The notes below the pieces were generated by a model. It was not told where the DNA came from and did not search any database. It saw nothing but the letters and a program-made list of their open reading frames with translations. This document shows positions 22,604-34,000 of a stretch of 64,000 nucleotides of DNA, in pieces (position 1 is the first letter of the stretch; each line of letters starts with the position of its first letter). The position numbers and the translations under genes are program-made. This DNA is from Lepidostoma basale (taxonomy: Eukaryota; Arthropoda; Insecta; Trichoptera; Lepidostomatidae). The DNA is taken from the NCBI GenBank assembly GCA_022606425.2, contig JAHDVF020000013.1:124001-188000 (forward strand). The letters are read 5' to 3'.

Positions 22604-22779
22604 ATGTCAATCTATCTATCTATGATCTTGTCTTTCGGGAGTATCAGCCTGAAGGCTATTGTTCCCCCACCTGTTTTAAGTGACTTTGTTGGGAATGAGG
22701 ATATGTTATGCAGGATGGGGTAATGAGGGAAGGATTAGGAGGACATTAAATAGTTATAGTACATTATTTATACCTTTTT

Positions 22780-23115
22780 TTTTACACGTCTAAGGTGGAT
22801 CTGGGGGTGTGATAGTTGGGAGGAGTTCTGGTGTGAAAGGGGGAAGTGACTGTGAGGTGTGGCCTGTGGTGTATCTCTGAAGGAGAATGGGTTTTGGGCG
22901 CTTGTGATGGTATTGAATGTCGGGGGTGTAGTTAGAGGTTTCTTGTATAGAGGGGTTTGGGTGTGTGGCGATCCCCTGAAAGAAACGCTTGGCCAGTGTG
23001 TGGATGTATTCGTCTAGAGTGGGGAGACCCGCCTCTAGGTGGAGTTGTGTAATCCTGGTCCAAAAGAGAGAGAACATCCAGCGCAAGCCTAAAATGTCGA
23101 TATTTTTCATTTAAA
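22780..23115 (-). mobile_element. Jockey-like LINE RT C-terminal fragment
   Basis: Minus-strand ORF of 106 codons: WTRITQLHLEAGLPTLDEYI, LAKRFFQGIATHPNPSIQET, HHKRPKPILLQR. It aligns with the end of the plus-strand ORF at 62522-63049 (SRTRITQLHLESGISMIDEF, RHKRPKFSLLQR), so it is the same clade but a diverged family. Confidence 0.85.
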
Positions 23116-23297
23116 AAAATAATTACATTAAATTAGGAGAGTAAATTTTGGAAACAGAATACAAATAAATTATTTAAGTACCTATCAGTGGGTTGTTTTA
23201 AATTAATTTTCTCATTTGCTCGTCTATGGCAATAACTGTCATTTGTTTTATTCATTAAAATGTTTGAAAATATGAAATATGTGACTTTATAGAAACC

Positions 23298-23525
23298 ATA
23301 AAGGCAGAAACATACTATTAACACGCGACGTGGCGCGTTTACTCCCACCATCAGCAACACGTCGATCTAACTCGTCTGGATCGGGTGGCGTGTGCGCGCA
23401 TGGCGTCGCGTCGGGTGTTCATAGTGTGATTCTGTCTATAGAAAACAATACAATTTGATTCGACTCAACACGCATCACGTGGCATCGGGTGGCGTGGCGT
23501 GTTAATAGTATGTTTCTGCCTTTAT
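23298..23525. mobile_element. MITE with 28-bp TIRs and CG-rich core
   Basis: ATAAAGGCAGAAACATACTA through TTAACACGC at the left is mirrored by GCGTGTTAATAGTATGTTTCTGCCTTTAT at the right. The core has repeated GTGGCGTG/GTCGCG words. Target duplication is unresolved because the ends are palindromic with their flanks. Confidence 0.85.
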
Positions 23526-24190
23526 CGATAACTAACTGGTTTTGTTGTCTTCTGTTTTCATGTTTAGACCAAGATGTAAACCATAGTTTAAAGAAAGGGT
23601 AAATCAGAGTGCAGTGAAGTTGCAATCTATCTATAAACACAATTTTAATATTCAGAAATGAAAATATTTTGAAATTTATTTAACAAAAATAGTGTTTCCA
23701 TATACATATTAATTAAAATTGAATTATATTACTAAATATATTGAATTCTTATATATTTTGATGTAACAAACTTGAAGTAAATTATCTTGTTTTCTAAATT
23801 CTATCTGGATTTCCTTCTTTTCAATTCCATGCACGATAACAGACTAGAAAAATTATTGCCATTGTATAACTTTTTGTGAAATATTGTACTTATTGTTTAA
23901 CACATCTTATGCGGGAGTTTCACAGTCAGTCCCCCAATCGCCATTTGCAGGAGACTGTAATTACAATTACCAATTTTTTTGCCGCTTTAGCCTGAGACGG
24001 TGATCACAGTCCTACTTATTATATTGAGTTATTTAGGGTTTATAGTGACATCTGTTGAATTTTCGTTAAAGCAAAGTTTCTTAATATATTCTTCTTTTTT
24101 TTATCGGAAAGATTTAAAATGTTTTAATGATTTATATAATCTCACGGATGTGAGACTTGGAAATCTACCGCAGAAGTTATTAGAAAACTC
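23526..24190. other. Unannotated intergenic DNA
   Basis: No exon, RNA or repeat with defined ends. Confidence 0.35.
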
Positions 24191-24194
24191 CAGG

Positions 24195-24560
24195 TGTTTC
24201 AATATTCAAGATCTATTGGCCCCATACAGTGTCAAATGCCGTTCTCTGGACCATGGCAGGCAAAAAGCCAATTAGAGAACGAGTCGCTAGACGCAAATGG
24301 CAGTGGATCAGTCACACTCTGAGACGGAACCCAGCCTGCATCGCTCAAGGCGCACTAGACTGGTCCCCTATAGGGGGAAAGAGGAAGCGAGGCAGACCTA
24401 CAGCCACCTGGAAAAGAGCCCTGCAGGACGAGGTTAAATCAGCAGGACTCACTTGGGATGATGTTAGGCATCAGGCATGCTATAGTCGGGTGGAGAAGGT
24501 TCCTTGAGGCCCTATGCACCACGGAGGTGTGACAGGACATAAAGAAGAAGAAGAATGATT
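24195..24560 (+). mobile_element. RTE-like LINE 3' end with (GAA)n tail
   Basis: Plus-strand ORF (24229-24507) encodes RVARRKWQWISHTLRRN, CIAQGALDW, GKRKRGRPTATWKRALQDEV and GLTWDDVRHQA, the standard C-terminal ending of RTE/BovB-type polymerases. It is followed by GTGACAGGACATAAAGAAGAAGAAGAATG. Confidence 0.82.
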
Positions 24561-25017
24561 TATATGCTATCACGATTAATACGTTATGCGAGCGGAATAC
24601 GCCCGCGTCACTCAATCATTATCTTACGCTCCATTGGTCCCGCATGAGATGTGTTAACAAAAAAATAAATGTTTTTTTTGTTTATCCTTGTGATATATTT
24701 ATAGATGTATAATATTAAGACTATTTTTTAATATTGTAACATACATTTTAGCATTACGAATAACACAACAAATTTATTTAGAATTCATAATACTTCTTTT
24801 ATTTATTCTTTAAGAAATCATCCTACCATAAATGTCTCATAATTTTTTTACTATCATCGCAATAACTTTGTTAAGCTATTATTTATTTATTTTAAAAATA
24901 ATAATTTCATTCTTTTGTTTTTTATATCAAAACGAATTGGCGATTCACATTTAAATATCTTTAAAAAAATGTTTTTTCACAACACTTCAACACAAACTTC
25001 ACAAATATGTTCACAGA

Positions 25018-25255
25018 TTTATTGTTTCTTGAACATGGTATAAAAATCTATATTTAATAATTAATATATGTGAATTTCTGTTTTCTAGATGTTTTATTAT
25101 ATTTTATGCAAATGACATGTTTCACCTTGCTAAGACATTTCATAATGCCTTAGAAAGGCGAAACATGTCATTTCCATAAACAGGGGGTTTTCATTCATTT
25201 TAATTATTTAATACGGAGTTTTACATCATTGTTCAAAAAACAATAAATATCTATT
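25018..25255. repeat. Foldback element, family 3 (palindrome)
   Basis: Outer arm ATTGTTTCTTGAACA...; inner arm TCTAGATGTTTTATTATATTTTATGC, AATGACATGTTTCACC, TTGCTAAGACATT. It is then mirrored: AATGCCTTAGAAAGGCGAAA, CATGTCATTTCCATAA... GGAGTTTTACATCATTGTTCAAAAAACAAT. The right inner arm forms GCCTT/AAGGC followed by GAAACATGTC. Confidence 0.85.
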
Positions 25256-25326
25256 AATTATATTTTTAGATGGTTCACATTCTTCTTATATGTGCAATTT
25301 AAACACCATATAGTGAGTAGTGCTGG

Positions 25327-25574
25327 CAGCGGCGGTACTCCCATAGAAGCCCAAAAGCCCGGCTTGCATAATAAATTTTGAATCAAAATCTCTTCTGTCT
25401 TACAGAGGTTCAGCTCTTGTGGCTATTCCTCTTACGTCTGATGGAAACATTATTGGAAGGTGATTTGGTGGGTTGTTGGTTTATGCAAGGGCATGATGAC
25501 TTAGATTTGAGGGGTTGATTCGAAATTTTTTACGCAAGCCGGGCTTCTGGGCTTCTATGGGAGTACCGCCACTG
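25327..25574. mobile_element. hAT-type MITE, 248 bp, perfect 8-bp TSD
   Basis: Ends CAGCGGCGGTACTCCCATAG and CTATGGGAGTACCGCCACTG are inverted over ~37 bp. They are flanked by identical AGTGCTGG octamers (25319-25326 and 25575-25582), the hallmark of hAT insertion. Its interior holds a minus-strand Jockey-like 3' fragment (about 25413-25480), so the MITE carries or captured LINE sequence. Confidence 0.95.
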
Positions 25575-25794
25575 AGTGCTGGGTAGGTGCATATTGTTTT
25601 CTGTGTTGCAGGAGTAGTCTTCCCACCTACAAATTGGCATCACTGGATTAACGGGTTAACTCTATAAGCAAATAAGCACATGCTTAGGATATAAAGGACC
25701 GACAATATAAAAACAGAATTCCGCCGTGTTAAAATAGTGTTAAAAAACAATATTGAGGCTGCTTTTAATTGCCTTATCTGTATTTGCATTTGAA

Positions 25795-25995
25795 TGAATT
25801 TTGTATTTTCTCAACACTTTATTTTTCAATTAACAGACATGTTTCTGTTGTGACCCAATCTTCTTCATTGCTCAAATTTTAACAACATTATTAACATTGT
25901 GAAAATACAAAGTTTTGTTCTATTCATTCAAATGTGAATCCACAACACAAAGTGAAGGCAAATACAGAAGAAATCAATATTTGCAAACTACCCTA
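25795..25995. repeat. Imperfect foldback with GAAACATGTC arm
   Basis: The minus strand reads CAATGAAGAAGATTGGGTCA, CAACAGAAACATGTCTG. The outer flank TTTTGTATTTTCTCAACAC is mirrored at 25910 (GTGAAAATACAAAG). Same general layout as the other hammerhead-like foldbacks, more decayed. Confidence 0.55.
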
Positions 25996-26404
25996 TTGAA
26001 CATATATTTTCTCTGTTGAAATATAATAAAAATCATCTCATAACAAATATGCAACAAGGCAAGCTCGATGCCTTATCTCTATTATCTACAGAAGTGGATA
26101 TGTTACGCAAGATTCTTTGTGATATGATCTGAATTTTTTTTTAACCACCTTAAAAATGGAAGCAAATATTAAAAAAAATTATTTCGATCTAACTCTTAAA
26201 CTAACTAATTAAAAATAATTAATAAATAACAATTTATTTTATTATTTAATATTGTTTGAATATTTTTAATTATAAATGTTAGGGGGCACCAAATTATCTT
26301 CTTTTATATTATATATTCTCATTAGTCACATTCGTTCCACTGATGGACACAGATGTCTTCTAAACTCTTGACATGCAGAAGAGTACAAGAGTATAGAGTA
26401 GTTT

Positions 26405-26640
26405 TTTGAACAATGATGTAAAACTCCATATTAAATAATTAATGCGAATGAAAAAACTTATGTCTTTCTAGAAGTTTTATTATATTTTTTGGGGTATGAC
26501 ATGTTTCGCCCTTCTAAGGCATTATCAAATGTCATTTGATATTTGATAATGCCTCAGAAGGGCGAAACATGTCATACCCCAAAAAATATAATAAAACTTC
26601 TAGAAAAACATAAGTTTTTTCATTCGTATTAATTAGTATA
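26405..26640. repeat. Near-perfect palindromic foldback, family 3
   Basis: Arms of ~110 bp match almost perfectly around a centre near 26525: TTTTTTCATTCG..., TCTAGAAGTTTTATTATATT, TTTTGGGGTATGACATGTTT, CGCCCTTCTAAGGCATTATC, AAATGTCATTTGATATTTG then the mirror image. The near identity of the arms points to a recent insertion or arm-to-arm gene conversion. Confidence 0.93.
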
Positions 26641-27365
26641 GAGTAGACTTGTGATTTTAATACCTATATGACATTTCGCAAGTGTAAAGCATTTTGTAAA
26701 GATCCTAATTTTCTGTTTTTTTTTTTTGTGAGGAAATTAAATCTACACCTGTTTTTTATTTCATTTTTGAATGAATGCATCGTTTTACTTACACATTCGA
26801 ATATAGCATTTCTTTCGTGTGATTTATTACACGTCTTTTCAATTTAAGGTAATCAGAGTTGGATTAGACAATTTCTAGATTTAAAAGAAAATCACATATA
26901 AATATTCCACAATATTCATTTCATTTCATTCCACAATAACATCTTTCCATATAAATACATTACAAATTCTCTAAAAATGCATTACAAATATATGTTTTTA
27001 TGATATTGCTTGTTAACCTATAGGTCTCAAATTTGGTCACTTCAATTCATTCATTCAACAGATCGCAAAATGTACTCGAGATAAAAATATTCTTAAGATG
27101 ATAATAATATTGTACGTTTGGCTAGATTTAACTAGATTAGTTTTATTTACATCAATAGGTTGCTCATCAAATGGGCTTTCCAATGCTATAAATATGTATC
27201 TTAATATAGTATTTTTTGACGTAATTACTTACCTTTTTATAATTAAGAGTAGACCTTGAAACAAAAAAAAATGCTTATAGTATATATCTGAAGTTACTAA
27301 CATCTTTGAGTTTCACCCAAAGCTGCTCTCCTATACAAGAAATAGACAACTTCCAATAGAGTTCC
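26641..27365. other. Unannotated intergenic DNA
   Basis: AT-rich; no supported gene or repeat. Confidence 0.35.
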
Positions 27366-27369
27366 TCTC

Positions 27370-27440
27370 TAGGAGAACCGTCCCACTCTAAGATGGTTCT
27401 AGGTCTGCCTCGCTTCCTCTTTCTGTTGACAGGGGACTAC
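27370..27440 (-). mobile_element. Small LINE fragment
   Basis: CTAGGTCTGCCTCGCTTCCT is shared with the RTE-like fragment at 13215-13235 (minus-strand GKRKRGRP region). Confidence 0.5.
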
Positions 27441-27625
27441 AGAAGGTTACCCACCACTTACCTGAAGCTGTTAAGGATGCAGCGACGCCCTTTCATCAGC
27501 TTCACACTTGCAATCCATTTTTAAACACAAATAACTTTCATCTTCCGTCCATGAGGAACTTACGTTAACCGGGGAATAAAACATTCTAACAAAGTTAAGA
27601 GGGACCCCAGGCCGCATTTAATCTA
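27441..27625 (+). repeat. Dispersed repeat family C, copy 1
   Basis: Shares GAAGCTGTTAAGGATGCAGC, GACGCCCTTTCATCAGCTTC and GGACCCCAGGCCGCATTTAA with 47640-47810 and 58970-59150. A diverged reverse copy is inside the insertion at 42387-42836. No ORF. A SINE or LINE 5' region are both possible. Confidence 0.7.
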
Positions 27626-28009
27626 ATTTCTTTTCACTTCTATGTTCTGTTCTTACGAAACAGAACAAAACCTGAGTATAGTATAAAAATAAAAACTTAT
27701 AGCCTAACTAAATTAGTTTCAGACAGATATTGTTGAGGGTGGGACAGAGTGAGGAATGGAAGAGAAAATGCAGACATGGGAATCAGTCCAATCCCTTCTG
27801 TGGTTGGTTAACCGATCTGTAAGTATAAATCTAGCTTGTTCAGCCATGGCCTTACATGGATTTTTAATGTGTTATCATCATTAAATCAAATGCTTTTAAA
27901 ACATTGGTTGGCAAGACACATAATTCGCCCCTGGCTTCTATCTTATCTTTTATGATTCCTCCGGTGTACAGTGAGAGACTCTGGTACAAATAATGTAATC
28001 TTTATAAGA

Positions 28010-31000
28010 ATGAAGAATCGTTTGTTCCGATTCCGCAACTTGTTCTCCAAAGACGATGACGAAATCAAAGGTAAGTTTGCTTATTTCACTCTTAAAAATA
28101 TTTTTAAAAAATTAAAGCAATGTTTTGATTTGAATCTATATTGAATTGTGTAAAAATTAAATATTTAATTAATACAAATGAAAACATCAATTATCTAGAA
28201 GTTTTATTATAGTTTGTGAGAATGACATCTTTTGACTTTCTAAGACATTATGAAATGTCTAGAAATGCGAGGCATGTCATTCCCATAAACTAAAAATAAA
28301 ACCATTCCCATCATAGCCACTTTACAATTTAATCACATCATAAGTGAAAATATTTTAGTTATTTAAATATACTAAATAACTAATCAAGTATATTTTCCTG
28401 AAGTGATACACAAAGACACTTCTTCAAAGACAATTAGCATTCATAAATTATACTCCTTGAGCAACATGTCACATGATTTTGTCGATCTGAAAATTATCTG
28501 AAAGCATTCAGATTTTATTGTTATAAAATTTAATCTTAATAGGCCCTTGTATCATGGTCTGACTGACAAGTAATCAGTTGATGTCATGTCACAAATCGGC
28601 CATAAAATTGATTCTTTTAATCAAAAGCTATATTTACAATAAATTGAAAACCCTCATACAGCTATGTAGAAAAGTTAAAAAACATTGTTTACACTCATCA
28701 CAGTGAAAATATATTTAAAAAAAAAGAAAGCATTACACTGTGGAATTTCGAATAGTTTTGTTAAAATTCAAATGTTATTTCAATTCCATAATCTCTCTAT
28801 TAATTCTGTACCTGAGAGCCATAAAGTCTTTAGTGAATTTTTGTCTGAAATGGGTTATTATTATGTTTTTTATTGACACAGTATCCAGATTATAGTTAAG
28901 TATTGTATATCCAGAATACTCCAGTTAACAAGGTGTCCCAATACAAGTATCTCGGGTCGGTCCTTACTGCAGACGCCAACGTAGACACTGGTGTCAAATA
29001 CAGGACAAACACCGCCTGGCTCAAGTGGAGGTCTCTATCTGGTGTCTTGTGTGATCAAAAAATTCCAATCAGGACCAAGGGCAGAGTCCACAAGACTGCA
29101 GTGAGGCCGGCCATGCTATATGGAGCAGAGTGCTGGACCAACAAATAAGTCCACGCTGCCGAGATGAAAATGCTGAGGTGGGCCGGAGGTGTCACAAGGC
29201 TGGACCACATAAGGAACGAATACGTGAGGGGTAGCTTTAAGGCTGCCCCAATAACGGAAAAATTAAGAGAATCTCGACTCCGGTGGTACGGTCATGTGAT
29301 GCGAAGAGACAGTGAACACATTGTCCAAAAAGCCCTCAGCATTCCCACAAAACCAAGAAGAAGAGGTCGCCGAATGGCAACATGGTGGGCCAACATGGAA
29401 AAGGAGCTCCAACGGGAGAACCTGAGAGTGGAGATGACTCAAAATAGAAAAGTTTGGCGTTTTCGTACGAGGAGGGCCGACCCCAGATGATGGGAAATGG
29501 CAAAGGGAAAGAGAAGATTGTATATCCAGCATACAGTCTATAACAGAGGTTCCCAAACATTTTTTTGCCGTAGACCCCTTGCCGATTTTTTTTTATTTTG
29601 TGTAGACCCCCTGCTTTCCTAAAATTGATTTTTCGAATGAGCTAAAAAAAATTGGTCGCCGCCGAATTCTACCTACTAAACGGGAGTCGCTGTTGAGCTA
29701 AAAAAAAAAGTCGCCGAAGATTTCGGTATTCGTATTGCGTTTCAATATTCGGCTTTAATTTAGTTGAACCATCTCTTGGACCCCCAATTTTTTTTGCAAG
29801 TCGTCATTTGAGAGTAAGAAGGTTCCAACTGTCAAAAGTAAAAAGCTGAGAAAAATGAAGCCAAAGTTTTGTTGGTTTCGGGTGTCTATCTTGGAATAAA
29901 AGGGTTCCATCTGAAGCAGATGAAACTCTTTTACCGAGAAGCGTGTAAATTTTCTCTGGCGACATTTGGAAAAATAAAGTTGTAAGTGTAAATGAATCCT
30001 TCAGTGAATCGTGTGTTTTGAATGATCAGATGGAACTTTATTCTTTTCGTAACATCAAAATGACGATACTATTATATGCTTTTTTTAATTGTACGTATAG
30101 ATAAGGTTAGTAAGAACCATTTTCACGTAAAAAAGCTAAATGTGAAATTTTGTTAGTTAGAACCCTCCTACTCTCAGGTGAAGAAGTGTCGTAGACCCCT
30201 TGCAAGTTGTCATGGACCCCTGGGGGTCTATATAGACCACTTTGGTAATCACTGGTATAGTAACAACTAACTGTTAAGACCGACAATTGGCCTGGACTAG
30301 CTCATTTAGGTTAAATATTCACTTAAGATTTTATGGATCTTTAGTACAAAATTATTAATCCGGTATATTCACCATTTTACAACATGTTGCTAACTAACCA
30401 TCAAGCCGTTTCCGCAGAGAGGATGGACCGCCAAACTGTTCTATCCTGACATAACTCTCGGACCTCTTCTACATTCACACACCGTGACATGCACATTTGT
30501 CGATTGTTCCTATTTCGAACATGGCCGCCTTTCAGCCATATCTTCCTTGGCCTTCTTCGACTTCTTTTTCCATTCACACTACTTGTGTATATCTTTTTAA
30601 TCATTATTCTTATTAGATTCATAGTTTCATATGTCCAAACCATCTTAATGACCCTTTCTTAATTTTATTTAGGATGCATTCATATGCCTTACATTCCTTT
30701 CTCACTTCTTCATTGGGTATTCTATCATATAATACATTGTTTTTCTGCACATTCTTCTAAGTGATCTCATTTCTACGGCATTTATCCTACTTTCATCCTT
30801 CTTCTTCCAACTTCAACTTCACTTCCATACATAAGGGTCGGCACTCGAACCCCATTGTGCACTGCCATCTTTGCTTCAGTCGATATATTTATATTTGACG
30901 TGATGGTTTTGAGTGCACTATTTATTTTGTTTCCAGCACCGATCCTTCTTTCGATGTCCTTCTCTATTTTTCCATCTCTTGTAAACTTATCACATTTTAT

Positions 31001-34000
31001 TTAAATACCTTTTCAGCTATACCAGATGGCCCGGTGGGTTTTGAAGATGCCGTGGCGGCCACGAAATTTGGGAAATTTAACTTGATGCTGATGGGATTTT
31101 GCGTTCTCTCAGCGCACGCATTCATATTTGATACGACTGTGATGCCCTATGTCATCCCCAGCGCAGAGTGCGATCTGCAAATCAGTCTTCTGGATAAAGG
31201 AGCTCTCAACGCCATGGCCCATGTGGGTATGTTGTTTAAAATAATTTAAAACACTGGTGCACTTTGTTTTTACACCAATTTATTTTGATTTATCGAACCA
31301 ACCGGTTTTGCTTTGGTTTTGAAGCTTCGTCAGGGTTAAAAAAACAAACGGTTTGTTTTAAATTATTTTTAATAATGCCACACCATAGTAAGGTATAGGT
31401 ATGTTGTGCTATTATATATGACGTAGAATTGTTTCAATGAAGTGTCAAAATGTTTGGTGAGGAAGTTTCTGATAAAGCACATGGTCACCCCCCCTACAAT
31501 CCAGATCTGGCACTGCCGGACTTCTTCTTCTTTCCTCGGCTCAAGCGAACCTCAAGGGAAACCGATACAGCTCCGTAGAAGACGTCCAAGGGGCCGTGAC
31601 GGCATCTCTGAATGGGATTCCGGAAAGCGAGTTCCAGAAGGCGTACGCGTAGTGGGAATCGCGTTATATGCGTTGTGTCGAAGCATAAGGGTTCTATTTC
31701 GAGGACTACTAAGGATTTGTACCGATTAGTTCAATAAAAAAAAATAATTCAGTCCTACTACTTACTACTGAACTGCAATCAAGAATGTAAAGTCTTTAGT
31801 TTACCTGGGGAGCTGCATTACTGTCGATAGTCATATCCACCAGGCTAAACTTGCCTTCAACCAAAAATCTAAAATATTCGAGTCCAACAACATAGACCTA
31901 AACCTCCGAAAACAACTTATAAAAACATTGGTGTGGAGTGTTTTACTGTACGGCTGCGAGACTTGGTGCCTGGGCGAAAGAGAACGCATAAGGCTGGAGG
32001 CATTTGAGATGTGGACCTACCGACGAGTTGCTCATGTTTCATGGAGGGACCACATTACAAATGAGGAGGTTCTCAGCAGAGTTGAAGAGAATAGGCACAT
32101 GTTGAACACCATAACGGAGAGGCGCGCGAGATGGATTGGTCATGTGTTGCGACACGAATGTTTCCTGCATGACGTATTGGAGGGAATGGTCGAGGGATTG
32201 ATTGGCAGAGGACGACCTCGCCAGGAGTACCTAGACCAGATTTGCCGAGATATGGGCTGCACCTCCTATGCGGAGATGAAGAGAATTGCCGAGGACCGAG
32301 CGGAGTGGAAGAGGAGATGTGTCGCCTTGCTGCAGACCAATCATTAGATTGAGACCGGAGAAGTAGACTTCTTGATCCTACCCTGTTTATCATATAACCA
32401 GCCTGAAGATGGAGACTGCAACAATCTCCAAAACATCAGTCAAGGAAGATAGCAAGTTACACAGATATACCTAAGATTCCAAAAACACAATGAAAGTGTG
32501 GTTAATGAAACTAAGATTGGAGAAATGTTATTATTCAATCCTTTCTTGATCAAAATAAACTGTCTGTAATCCGATGATATTATAATAAGTATGTATACAA
32601 TACTTTAAGCTATTATTAAACATGATTACAGTGAGATGAAAATTTTGGCATATTATTTATGTTCTATCATCTGAAAACAAATTAATGTTTATTACCAGAA
32701 AATCTTACTTTATGCTGGATTGTAAATGTTTGTTTATTGATAAGAAATACTCTCTGTCTTTAAAATTGTATGATTTAAGATAATTATTCTCTATGTGTAG
32801 CACAATTTATCTGCTTGAGCAATCTTAAATGTACCTTGACTTTATCAACCATTACGTAAAAGATATTACATATTTTATTTGGAGAAAATCGTGAACTCTC
32901 TATATGTATCGAAAACAATGCCATTCTTTCTCACAAAACACGCCTTCCATCAATGTAGCCCTGGCTAAACATGATGGACTTGGTGAACAAAAACGTACCA
33001 CCCACCACCTAAACCTAGCACCCAACATATCTGGCAATGTTCACATCAGACATAACCAGGAATAGTCATGATAGTTAGATATGCCAAAAGATCCGAGTTT
33101 AAGTTTATTCATAAACTCGCAATTATAATAACTGCAAATTTATCATCAATTTTATGAATGATAGTCTAAGAGCTGGTAACGTTACAGATGCTAACGAGGG
33201 GTCTTGTAAAAGAGACATGCTTGAAAAACCTTAAGCAACAGAATCAGAAATGAATTTATTTGACAACAAAGGTGACTGAGGTGGCTCTGAGGATAGACGG
33301 GCTGAAGTGTGACGGTGAACTGGCCATATGTGTCGGAGAACCGACAGCCGATGGGGAAGACGGGTTCTGGAGTGGAGACTACATACAGAACTCTGTAAAG
33401 TTGGACATCTCCCTGCCCATTGGACTGACGATATTATCAAATCAAATCAGTCAAAAGACATTACAAACAGCAAAATGTTTAAGGCAACTATTGAGTGCAG
33501 GTAAAATATTATAAAAATATAACATAATACCAGGAATGCATTAGAGATGGTTCGAAAATAAGAAGACTAGATATTTTCTAAAGTCAAGAGCATTTGTCCC
33601 CTGAACATACCTTCACTAATATGAAAGTCGTCGATCTCCGAGGAGACCGCATTAAGCAGACAAATTGCTCTTCCCACCGGTGTCACCAGAGGCAGATTGG
33701 TTCTGGTGGCCGGTAGGTAAAACAATCCGTGCTGTCGCTGTCGGAGAAATCTATCAGGGACAAAAAGACCAACACCCCCTAGCACGGCCGAGTTCTCGAA
33801 ATATCCCCTGATTAATTTAAAGAAATGGGTAATGAGATGCCCATCTCTTCGAAGCTCTTAATTCTGGAGAGTATCCTGTCTTCCTAATGTTGAAACATCT
33901 CTCATGCGTTTCTGGTAGTATACTATACACAATATATTATTTTACCTGTTCTCAATAGATGCCTTAAAAATTAATTTTGTAATGTCTGTTGATGAAATAA

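Noticed and set aside
26405..26640. Assembly artefact (mirror duplication)
   Set aside because: Several independent, diverged copies with the same palindromic layout exist in the window, so the palindrome is a property of the repeat family. An artefact for this single copy cannot be wholly excluded.
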